A stretch of DNA of 64,000 nucleotides from Apostichopus japonicus (taxonomy: Eukaryota > Echinodermata > Holothuroidea > Aspidochirotida > Stichopodidae), in the NCBI RefSeq assembly GCF_037975245.1, contig NC_092579.1:13934678-13998677 (forward strand), written 5' to 3'. The notes under the pieces were generated by a model that was not told where the DNA came from, did not search any database, and was given only the letters and a program-made list of their open reading frames with translations. Positions within the stretch are counted from its first letter, which is position 1; every line of letters begins with the position of its first letter. Made by a program: the position numbers and the translations under genes. This document shows, one piece after another, positions 1-12,600 of the stretch.

Positions 1-488
1 CAATTAATTAATTACTCTATGCCTCGTTAAGTGCATACATGAAAAGTTTTTATCTAGTGCAGAAGTGGACACAGAGTGGTGGATCTTGCAGGCCACAGTG
101 AAATTTTATACCGAATCCGTGGCCCACATTACTGAAGAAAAGAATCTATTTTTGTGACTTGGCAGTGTAACGTGATATATAACATGACATGGTCGTAGGA
201 TCAGAAATATCTACATGAGAGTTTTCCATCTGTTGTTTTTGTTGAAAATATTCTAATATCATAAGCAGGCCCCTTCAATAAAGTCTCTATACAAACTCCC
301 CAAGGTACTACAAATTTCATGTTGTTCTTTGCCATAAGACTCTGAAGGCTGCATTAATAAGGTTTCAAAGAACTTGTGTGCTGCAGATAAATTGGCAATT
401 GCTAAATGGTGCAAAATTGTTGGTATTTTGAACTTGGTATTTCCTTGCTTTTGAGTTAAAATTCAATTTCGTTTTTTTAATTTTATAG

Positions 489-632
489 GCATTGAAGAGT
501 AAATCTATTGTGGTAGCCTATGAAGTTGCATTGTCTGTACAGAGGTTGGTCAAAAAATACAGCAAGGAGATTCCACAGGGAACGTGGGACACCATCTTGG
601 ACATCATCAGAGAGCTATTTAGCCAGATGCAA
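489..632 (+). CDS. TSC2: TSC2 window exon 1
   Basis: The acceptor tttatag precedes GCA TTG AAG, and the exon ends CAG ATG CAA before gtgagt. It has 48 codons, phase 0 to 0. The peptide [20 protein letters not shown] aligns with the tuberin N-terminal HEAT-like region. Exons 5' of this lie beyond the left edge. Confidence 0.9.
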
Positions 633-3600
633 GTGAGTTAAACTTGATGTGTAGTCCATTATACACAAGATTATAAACAATATCCATACCATACACTAGT
701 GTTCCTCAGGTGATGGTATGGTGTAGAAATAAACAATATCCATACCATACATTAGTGTTCCTCAGGTGATGGTATGGTGTAGAGATAAACAATATCCATA
801 CCATACATTAGTGTTCCTCATGTGATGGTATGGTGCAGAAATAAACAATATCCACACCATACATTAGTGTTCCTCATGTGATGGTATGGTGTAGAGATCA
901 ACAATATCCACACCATACATTAGTGTTCCTCATTTGATGGTATGGTGTAGAGGTCAACAATATCCACACCATACATTAGTGATCCTCATGTGACGGTATG
1001 GTGTAGAGATCAGCAATATCCACACCATACATTAGTGTTTCCTCAGGTGATGGAATGGTGTAGAGATAAACAATATCCATACCTTACATTAGTGATCCTC
1101 AGGTGATGGTATGGTGCAGAGATGAAAAATTCCCATACCTTACATTTGTTCCTCGGGTGAGGGTATGGTGTAGAGATGAACAATATCCATACCATACATT
1201 AGTGTTCCTCATTTGATGGTATGGTGTAGAGGTCAACAATATCCACACCATACATTAGTGATCCTCATGTGACGGTATGGTGTAGAGATCAGCAATATCC
1301 ACACCATACATTAGTGTTTCCTCAGGTGATGGAATGGTGTAGAGATAAACAATATCCATACCTTACATTAGTGATCCTCAGGTGATGGTATGGTGCAGAG
1401 ATGAAAAATTCCCATACCTTACATTTGTTCCTCGGGTGAGGGTATGGTGTAGAGATGAACAATATCCACACCATCCATTAGAGTTCTTTGGATGTCAGGA
1501 TGGTGCAGAGATAAACAATACCCGACGCACCACATGTATTACTTAAAAATTTTAAGAATATCATATCCTATTTTTTAAGAGATCCACCTTTTTTTTGGTC
1601 TGATGATATTCTACTGTTGTTTTATTGTACAAACCGACGGTTCATCTAATACTAACTGCAAACGACCCATCCGATAAATTAATATCAAAAGTCGTATTTT
1701 TGTTCGTTTCTCTGTAGGTACCGAGCTCTGACCAAGAAGGCCAACTCCTGGAAACTTTAAACAGAGAAGCTCAGTCCCTATTGTCGTACATTGAAACACT
1801 CCACGACAACCACGAATACGATGGATCCCCTATCAAGCTTTTTGCTATCGTAGAAGAGTTTTCCTCTGTGCGACCGGTAAAATATTATGATGAGTTGGAA
1901 GATAACACATTAGTGGGTTGTCTCTATGTTGACAGCCAGATGTTTGTATCGGGCATGAGCTTCTTCCGCAAATTCGCGGAATATCAGTGATTTCTTTTCT
2001 ACCTCGGGGACAAAAACTATTATCCTAACACACACTGTAGCATATGCAAACTGGAGCCTATACCGCAATTTTTGCAAAGTTCCGTGACATTTTATTTACC
2101 CCAGGCTCATCCCTGTTGTATGACATGAAAGTGGAAAGAGCCAAGGTGGTAAAAATTAATGATGGAAAGTAATAGCTTTATTGTTTATAGAGAGCAGCCA
2201 ATTACTAGCCTTTACCATTGTTCCCACCACACCACACCACACCACACCACACCACACCACACCCCTCCCCACCCCACCCCACCCCCATAAAAACAAATAA
2301 GATTCATAGACTTATACTATGCACTGCCCATGGTGAACAGAAGTGTGACAATGGCAATACAATTGAGATTGTGTTTGTGGTGAAATCTTTAACTTCCTGT
2401 AGTTAAGTTAATAGATGGTTTCTTTTAACTTCACATCAGTGATTCTTTCTCCATTCATCTCTGTAAATATTTAACATGATTGAGGCGGGGGGGGGGGGGA
2501 ACCCCACAAACATTTTAAAATTGAAAAGAGTGCAGTACATTTCACCGCGGAATTTGTGCAATCCTTACCTGTTTTTTATCGACAGAATGACTTGTTATTA
2601 CTCAAAATAACTCTCATCGAAATTAATTGGTGCAGATTCTGCAAAGAATTTCTTTTCTACCAATTTGAAGGAGCAAACAATGCCCAATTTCATCTCTTTC
2701 AATCCATTCTTGTCTTCTGTTTTTACTGTTTAGGAGAGTTCTTTACTCTCACTGATCTCGTTTAGAGCTCAGTCTATCCATCCAACCAAAGTAGACTGGA
2801 TACCCAACTTACAGCGGCTGATGGAAAACTTCTTCCGGAAGGATCGTCCCACCTCAGTCAGAGAAAAGTCTGTCCTAGTCTTGTCCTCTGTTCATAGTGC
2901 CACGAGACACTTGTACGAGGTATGTCCAATTTGATTTATTCCTCTTGTTTCAAATTTCACATAGAAAGTTAAAAAATCATGTAATTCTCGGAACAAAAAT
3001 TGTTGGATGCAACATATCCTCTTTATGTCACTCTTATCCTCCTGTTCTCGATACCACATTACAAAATTTGTGAACAATTTTAGTTCTATTTTTCTTTTTC
3101 TTTTCTTTCATTCTCCACTGAACTGAACTCAAATTTTCACATACAAAATAAAATTAAATAAAAATTAAATAAAATCATGCTATACCTACAAAATACCTAC
3201 TGAACATAAGCAAAATCTTGATTTGATTTTTAGACTGTACACGCAAATATATTATCAAAATGAAAATTGTTACATTATGTCAAAATTTCTGTTGAAGATG
3301 CTAACACATTTCAAAGGGTTAAATTAGTTAATATAATTAATACAATAACCTTGTAGAATGTTGATCATGAGTGCTCATATTGGTTAATATTTGCAGGATA
3401 TTTTTGGAATAATAAAGTGGTATGATTTTTTGCAAATTTGTTGTGTAGACACAAAGTCAGGATGGATAGTCAACCAGCCACAATTTCAGAATATGTTTAC
3501 TTTGCAAATCTAAGAAAAAAATATATGCTGACTCTTTTACACATTATTTCCAAACTCAAAACCAAACTCAAACTCAAATCCAAACTCAAAACCCACCTTT

Positions 3601-6600
3601 TCCGGCTTCATTTCTATGACACATAAATATATCTTTCATTTTATGGCTGTTTTAGTGTCACCATTTTACATAACTGAATTCCATTGCAATATTTGTGCAA
3701 TATATATTTGCTATGTGTTTTATGCTATTATTGATTCTGTATATTGTGAAATAGTTATATAGTTATTTTAGTACTTTTTCACATATTTCATGTAGTTTTA
3801 CACTGTATTTTTAACATTTTCTCTACTTTACATTGTGTAATTTTATCTTTGTTAGGTGTATTGGTTTTTGTATTTATGTTTTACGACCTTGTTTTTATGT
3901 ATTATGTTTTGTAAAGCGCTTTGAAGCTTTTGCATATTGCGCTAAATAAGTTGCATATTATTATTATTTGTTAATCATCTCTGTCTCAGGATGACCTCCT
4001 TGAGATGGTAATTCTGCCGCAGTTTGCTCACATCGCAGACGATCCTAGCTTTCACATCCGTAAGGTGGTGGTGCAGTTCCTGTTGGATATTGCTAAAGTC
4101 TGTCAGATGAAAAGATGTTTAGATGTGCTGGACATCATTGCCAAGGTAAAGATTCAATTACGGCCATCTCTGCAAACATGTATGTATGTACTTCAGATCA
4201 TCCTGCAAGTAGGAACTAGTGAAGAAGCCATCATTGGCTTATCAAAGCCGCAAGCTGACCGAAGTCAGTCTCTTAGATTCATATTTAACGTCCACTATTA
4301 TGAATTGTCAATTGTCAACAACTCTGTAACTGGACGACATACATTAATCTTGGAGGGACTCAAACTCGAACATGATTTCTTATGCAAGCCAGGAACGTTG
4401 ACATGAAGGGTTTTGTCCTAATGTTATGTGTTTATTTGTGCAATGTATTGCCGCCTTTAGAATGATGTGCCTTTTGAAGAAAGATTTTATTAGGTTTGAA
4501 ATGTGTGGGCATTGTAACCTTTGTGTATTTCATGTGTGTTATCCTATACAAGTTGTTTTATTGTAGAATCCACTTTATTTTCACAGCTATTGTTCTGTAT
4601 CAAATTATTAAAGATATGAAGATGCTTTACAAATCTGGTAAAGAATTTAATGCAAAATTTTGTACTGAATTTGGGGTTAAATAAATCTAACACAGAAATG
4701 TCATAAAACCTACAGAATCGAGGGCTCATATCAAGCCCACCAATGTAGATTTCACCACTTAATGACAGGTGATATCTCACAAACACCTTTATCATAGACA
4801 AATGTGGCAGGTGTTATCTCACAAACACAAACACCTTCTTAATCAAAGACAAATGTGGCAGGTGTTATCTCATCAACACAAACACCTTATTTATCAATTT
4901 ATCAGAGACAAATGTGGCAGGTGTTGTCTCACAAACACAAACACCTTCTTTATTGTAGAAAAATGTGGCAGTTGTTTTAACACAAACACCTTCTTTATCG
5001 TAGACAAATGTGGCAGGTGTTTTCTTACAAACACAAACACCTTCTTAATCAAAGACAAATGTGGCAGGTGTTTTCTCACAAACACCACCACCTTCTTTAT
5101 CCTAGACAAATGCGGCATGTGCCATCTCACAAACACCTTCTTTATCGTAGACAAATGCGGCATGTGTTATCTCACAAACACCTTCTTTATCGTAGACAAA
5201 CATTCTCATTCACAGGTTGTGATGAACCCTGTACAAACCAGAGATGTAGAGTCTCCTGGACCCCTGGGGTCAAAGGTCATAAGGAAGGAAGCAGAGTTGG
5301 TTGACATACAGACCGGTGTGTTGGGCTTGCTGGAGATGTTTAAGGTAAGTAACGGACGTCTTTTATTTTCATTCGAATCATGTGTGAAGCATCAAACCAA
5401 GAAATTTTTAGTGTTAAAATGTGGTACCCCTCCATCAAAGGAGAACATGTACAGTGCAGTTAATACTCCTGTACTTAGTTTGCTTTTCAAGATATGCAAC
5501 TGAAAAATATATAGAATATCTTGAAAATTTTTTGATAGGAAATATTGATGTCGTATGCGCAGTTGGCATGCGATCGCAATGTTCAACTGAAAACTCCTTC
5601 AAAGTCAACCACTTTGTTCTCTATTTCAGTTTGCTATGATTGATTTTTTCATTTCTTTTCTATTCTTTTAAATTTTTTTTGTCACATTTGAAACTGGATC
5701 AGAAGTGAGCGCTGCGTAAATGGAAAAGATAAAATAAAATGTTCGAAAAATTTTACAAAAGTGAAAATTGTGCCACATTTGATCTATTATGGTATGACTT
5801 TCACAAATTGTTTGGAGATTCATATTAGTACCTGCTATTGAAACAATAACTATTTTTTGCCTTTCTTACATTTCGGTGCACTATTTATTGTCTCTGATAT
5901 TTTGAATTATTCAATGTAAATGTCTTGAGCATGTTAACACCTTCCTGCCCACCCCTCCATCAACTTGTGAAAATCTATTTAAAAGATCTCGTTATTTTCA
6001 CTTCTTCGATCAATCTTCTTTTGTGTACCCACAGACCAAGTTGAGTCGTTCACCATCCAACCATGCAGTCGCTGCCTTTGAGCTACTGGTCAAACACATG
6101 TTGAACCAGTACAAAAATAACTACAAGTCTTCGGTAGCAAGTGATATAAGAGCAAGGGTAAGTGTGAAAAAACGAAGAGAAAAATTGGTGTGAAATAAAA
6201 CTAATCCTGTTAAAATAGCCATCACATCTTACCCCCCTTTTCTTTTCTGGAGAGGGAGTAAAGTCAAATGATGATTGGTGTGAAATGATAATTCTGATGG
6301 GGGATACTATATCATTCTATTTGTCTGCTTTTGGATACTTTTCAAATAATTCCATGTATGATGGTATATGGTAACTTTGCAAAAGTAAGGGCATTTAATG
6401 CTCATTTAAAAGATAGCGGTGATGATGATCTCTTTGACTTTGCTCAGCGAGTTTAGTTCTATCCTTTTTGCTTTCGATGATAATCGTAACCTTTGCATTC
6501 ATAATGGCGTATGTGTGTATGTATGTGTGATTGCGTTTGTGACGCTCAGATTGTAAACACGATATCTCAAGAAGGGAAGGTCAGACCAATTTCATATTTG

Positions 6601-9600
6601 GTGTGTAGAAGAACCACAATGAGTACAAGAAGCCTATTGTTTTTGGTGGAGGTCAAAGATCATTTGGGGTCACCAGATGTCAAATAGTGAAAAAGTATAC
6701 ATTACATCAGATTCATGAATAAAACTGCTCATGTTACATCATCAAAACCACAATGCATTTTTGCATTCTGGTTGTAAATGTGATTTCATTGATGGTTTGA
6801 CCAGATTCTGACAAAAGTAGAAAGTATTATACATGCAAAGGTCAGTAGTCAAAATGCACGAGGCATGGAAACATTTCCCTAACTGATGTGTTGAAGTTTA
6901 CTGTATTATTCTGCCAAATGGGTGAAATAATCCTTGAAAGTGTCTCAAAATACAAAATTTATGTTTCTTAATTTCACCGTGAGAATTGTAGCGGTTTTCG
7001 TTAAGCTCTGTGGATTAAAATTGCCATCGAACGAGTGGTTACAATTTGATTACAAACACATCAACTACAGTAACTATTAGTGCAGCTACATACGTATAAC
7101 ACAGAACGCAAATTTAGGGAACGCTTGAAATTACTGTGTTCAACTGTCCTAACTGTTTGTATGGATGTGCTAGCCTAGTACATCGATATAAAAACAACAA
7201 CATATTCAGGAACTTCCCAGCTTGTATTGTCGTATTGTTCTGTGAATCTTTTATGCATACTTGTGTGCAATGCTCAAGAATTATTCTTATCTCATGTTTA
7301 ATAGGTCTTTGAGTGTCTTCTCCAGCTCAAAGCAGACTGTCATGGTCGCCTAGGGTTACCAGACAAGGATGGTGTCATGAAGTACAGTCCATATATTCTC
7401 TGTGATGTTGGGTAAGGGCTTCATATTATTTTCTTTTTTCATTTTTTTTGTAACCATTTTTAAAACATTTGTTCTCTTTCAGTAGGATTACAACATTAAT
7501 GCAGTGGTTCAGGGATTTCCTGACAGTTAAATATACCAACATGGGCAAATAGGAAGATTACTTGCACAGAAGGAAAAGTGTTTGTTTATTTTGCTAGATG
7601 GCTGTGAATATAAACCTGTGATGTGTTAACGCAGAGATCGGTGTGATGGGAATGAACGCTTGCAATGCCAGCATTTCTCGTGAGACTTTGCAACACTGTC
7701 GTTGATAGAGTTATTAAATATTCTAAATATTGTGTTTAAGTGACATGTCAAACAATATAGCCACAGAAGCATCAAAAATCCTGCTCAGGTAGTATGAGTG
7801 AATATTGCATAATAGGTATAATCTTTGCCAGCCAGAAGTGCCAGTGGTATAAACTAATGGAACACAACAGATTACTTGCACAGCCTGGTTGCCTGATGCT
7901 ATAGCCTCTCTCAACATCCTTCTCCTGGCATGGTATCTAATGGAACATCGAGCTAATCACATGGGTGAAATTTGGATGAAAGTTCGATACGGCCTGTAGT
8001 ATTAGTATAAATGAAACATAGCCAGCTGTTAAATACCAGAGTGATATCAACAAGCTGTTTGTTACACAGGATGGAGATGGACATTGCAGGACGGCCTTCT
8101 CCTCCCATGGCCACCTCACCGCCTCTGGTAGAACGATACTGCAGGACTACCATCCTACCATTTGGGCAGGCTTTCAAGGCAGTCACTGTCAGTCTCAAGT
8201 GTGTAAGTAAAAAAGCATAATTGAAACACAGACATCTTAGTGACAAAGGATGATGGATAAGCTATCCATGCTTGGCTAAATTGACAAAGGATGATGGATA
8301 GATATCCATGCTAGGCTAAATTGACTAAGGATGATGGATATCTATCCTTGCTAGGCTAAATTGACAAAGGATGATGGATAGCTATCCATGCTAGGCTAAA
8401 ATGACAAAGGATGATGAATAGCTATCCATGCTAGGCTAAATTGACAAAGGATGATGGATAGCTATCCATGCTAGGCCAAATTGAAAAAGGATGATGGATA
8501 GCTATCCATGCTAGTCTAAATTGACAAAGGATGATGGATAGCTATCCATGCTAGGCTAAAATGACAAAGGATGATGAATAGCTATCCATGCTAGGCTAAA
8601 TTGACAAAGGATGATGGGTAGCTATCCATGCTAGGCTAAATTGACATAGGATGATGGATAGCTATCCATGCTATGCTAAATTGACAAAGAATGATGGATA
8701 GCTATCCATGCTAGGCTAAATTGACAAAGGATGATGGATAGCTATCCATGCTATGCTAAATTGACAGAGGATGATGGATAGCTATCCATGCTAGGCTAAA
8801 AGGACAAAGGGTGATGGATAGCTATCCATGATAGGCTAAATTGACAAAGGATGATGGATAGCTATCCATGCTAGGCTAAAAGGACAAAGGATGATGGATA
8901 GCTATCCATGCTAGGCTAAAAGGACAAAGGGTGATGGATAGCTATCCATGCTAGGCTAAAATGACAAAGGATGATGGATAGCTATCCATGCTAGGCTAAA
9001 TTGACAAAGGATGATGGATAGCTATCCATGCTAGGCTAAAATGACAGAAGGATGATGGATAGCTATCCATGCTAGGCTAAATTGATTGGTGCTAGGGTGT
9101 ATGTTGATTGAAATGTCACACCCTTCACGATTTTTACACATATTTTACACATATGTCTTAACCAAGAATGATTCGAACCATTGTCAATATTTTGTCAACT
9201 TCAGCGTATTATCGATCATTTCATGGTCTTGTCAAGTCCATACGATTGTCACCATTGAATACCTCTGTACTGGTAGATCTGCTGTTTTAGGCTGGTAACT
9301 GTGTAAACGGATCAATTTTGTCACCACCTTAAGTACTCGGTTATTTATCTTCTATTTTTTTCTTCCCTAGGAGTTGGATTGGCATGTCCTGCAAGTGGTC
9401 ATCTTTGGACTTACTAAAGCCCTCCAAAACAAAACGCTTGTTTTGGCTTCTCAAGCTAATCTAGATCTCTTGTGCAAGACAATGTTCTCGATGGTTAGTA
9501 TGACAAAGAAAATATTCTAATGAAAGCTTTTTAATACTAAAATAGTACAGGCTTTCAATGTTTAAATTGTTTCAATGTATAAACGGTAACAAATGGTTTT

Positions 9601-12600
9601 TAAAAATTTGTGAATTTGTTTCCAACAATAAGTTTGATAAGTAATATCTTCACAAACCCTCTGTTTTACCATTAATATACATTAAAAAGTCACTCCCTTT
9701 TGGATTTTATTGATACAAATATTTACCAAAGGCTATTTTGGCTTCTATCTACAGTACTTGAAGTTTGCTCTCTCTATGTTTCCATTTTTTTTATTCCCAC
9801 TAGATTGAGAATCCAGCAAAAGTCAGTTCCTTGGTCAACGTTCCTTCCAATTTTCATAGAATTGATTTCTTCGTCTGTGTCTATGGTCTGTTGACTGCGT
9901 TAGTGCCGTACCACTCACAGCTGGAACCGACACAAAAGGTAAGCGACTTCCACATCAGATAAACAAGGCCAGTTGTCCGCAAACTATGGTCGGGAACCAA
10001 TGGTGGCTTCAGAAATATTTGGGCGACCTTGTAAACATTCCAGAAAATTGTAAAAACTTACTGAAATATTCTGAGAAATTTCCACAAAGGAAATCATTTG
10101 TTACAAATTCGTTATTCTAATAGTAATGGGAGGCATGTCTGTAGAAGCTATATAAGCAACTATTTTCTTCCTCTCGATTTCATCTGGTCTCTTTAGTTTG
10201 GTTAGGTTTCAGCTGCATCTCTGGATCACTGGTGATAAAAATTGCAGATCACCACCCTACATGAATATATATGAAGCTATCCAGAACAGCATAAAAAGGA
10301 AACCATCGTTTACTTACTGTTTATGATATCGAATAAAACAGGTCAAGGCGGAACATCCACCAATCCAAAAACAAACCAGTCGAACGAAAAATAAACGTAG
10401 TTGGGGTTCTCAGTCTGCTGTTGACATTGTGTACCAGTGCCTTCTACAATCCAAGCTTGATACAGTGTGGAGTGACTGTATATCATTCCCATCACCACCT
10501 TCATGACAGCCAGCCTAATTAAGAGAGGTATTGGCAAACTGAGACTCCCACAACTAGAGACTAATCGACACCCATTAATTCCTTCATCCCCCGTGCAATA
10601 ATACTTTACAATAATAAGTTGAGTCGTTAATTGTTTGGCTTATTTAATGGGTATGCTTACTGTTTTTATCCATTTAATCTGTTCTTACTTTTTCAACTCT
10701 TTAGTGAATATAGGAATATAGGTTTATATATTTTTGTACTTTTGATTCGTGCATGTATCGTAATTTCCTTTTATGGAGTTATAAAGTTTTACTTACTTAC
10801 TTACTAACTTACTTACTTACATACTTACTTAAACATTAAAATCGGAACAAATTTTGTTGTTCATCTCGTCACTTTCAGGTTGCCTTGATCAAGTACCTAC
10901 AGAGTGGCCTAAAGCTCCAATGTCCCCAGCAGTGTATTGATGGAATGATGCTGTGTGTACTGGAGATGCAGGATACCATGGTGAAAATGCTCCCATCTAT
11001 TATATTAGAACTTTCCAAAATGTCCGCCACTCCTTCCATGGCTGTTCCGGTGCTGGAGTTCTTGTCTAGTGAGTGGTTTTATCTTTTCAATCATTTGCGA
11101 TTCACAAGGTTAGAAAAGGTGTATATCTTTTTCAAAATTTTCACATCATAGGAATAACAAATTTTTGGTTCCTTTAATAATTTTTGTTTGCCTATTTATC
11201 ACAGAGTTTGCTTTTGTGACTTCATCAATAAGTTCGAATTGGTTTCAGATTAAAATCTACCTCTGTGTTGTGGCAACCTCCAATTAGTGGTTAATTTTAT
11301 ACAGCAGCTCAGTGTTGGTGGACTTGTTGACATATACAGTGTAAAATATATTCTTTTCACTGTTTTTTTCTTGTTTCTTCCATCAGGTCTCATTTGGTTT
11401 CCTAATTTATATGCCAGTTTTGTAGAGACAGCCTACATGAGTATCTTTGCTGTAGCACTGCATTATACTAACCCTTACAAGTAAGTAGCTTTCTTTTTGG
11501 GGGAGAAAATCTTTCAAGGGAAGCAAAGAAAACAATGACTCACGTACAAACCCATCATGCTCGCTGACAGACAGTGAGATGTGACTCATTACTCACTATA
11601 AAAACAGCCGTCTGCAATCTCACACCACAAGCCCAGGAGCTTTCCTGAGTCGGACTAAGCCATGACCCACTAGACCTCCCCCCCCCCCACCATCGACCCT
11701 GTACCTAAGACTATAATGTAAGTTAACTCAAACTGCCAGTCAGGCCCTTCAGGTGTTGGCCCTGTTAAATAAAGTGTCAGATATCTTACAAATATAAGTG
11801 AAATATCTTCTTAGGATAGCAAAATTTAAGATATGATGTTATTTCTTAACTCTCTGACATGAAGGACATTTGTGTTGAAGAAAAAGAGACATTAATGTTG
11901 GTCATTATGTTAGATCCTGTGTAAAGGTCAGAAGATGACCATGTTGTTAGAAAATTTGAATCAAAGCCTGTTTCGTGCTCTTTGGTTTAATCATAAGTCC
12001 CTTGCTTCTTTCTCTTTATGATGTTTTTGTACACAGGTTCTCTCTCTACGTTGTATCACTGGCTCATCATGTGATTGCCATGTGGTTCATCAAATGTCGT
12101 CTGCCTTTCAGGAGAGAGTTTGTCAACTGCATAACAAGGGTAGGTCTTTCAGTAGGTTATTATTAATTCATGCCACAAGTGTTTCAGAAGTCATTCTGAA
12201 AGTTATAACATTAAGTTTCCTAAAATACAGAATGTATGATGACCTTGGACTTGGAGTAACTTGGTTTTACATAACCTCAGACCACTTTTGATATCATATC
12301 GTTGGCGATCTCATAAACTGATACGATTGGACAAAAAGTCTTCGAGATGTTGACACAAAACTCTGTGATTATAAGTGAAAATAAATACTCTATAAATATC
12401 TCTTGTAGGGTTTGAAAGCTAGTTGTTCCAGACCAGTGATATTTTCACCGCAATCGGAGAGCAACAAGACGACTGGAAGAGGGCTGAGAAGATCAAACAG
12501 CCTTACAAAGTGAGCTCAGAGATTAATTAATTAAGTTTGATGTGAATGCGATGTACATTTGGGATAAGTAAGAAATGTTTGAAATATATAGCAATCCATG

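Noticed and set aside
1-488. Possible further TSC2 exon at the left edge
   Set aside because: No open stretch with splice sites matching tuberin was found; treated as intron.
3990-4406. 133-residue ORF extending past TSC2 exon 4
   Set aside because: Homology stops at the donor aag|gtaaag; the rest is intron.
4769-5503. 244-residue ORF through the tandem array and exon 5
   Set aside because: Apart from exon 5 (5216-5344) it is minisatellite and intron; the exon has clean splice sites at both ends.
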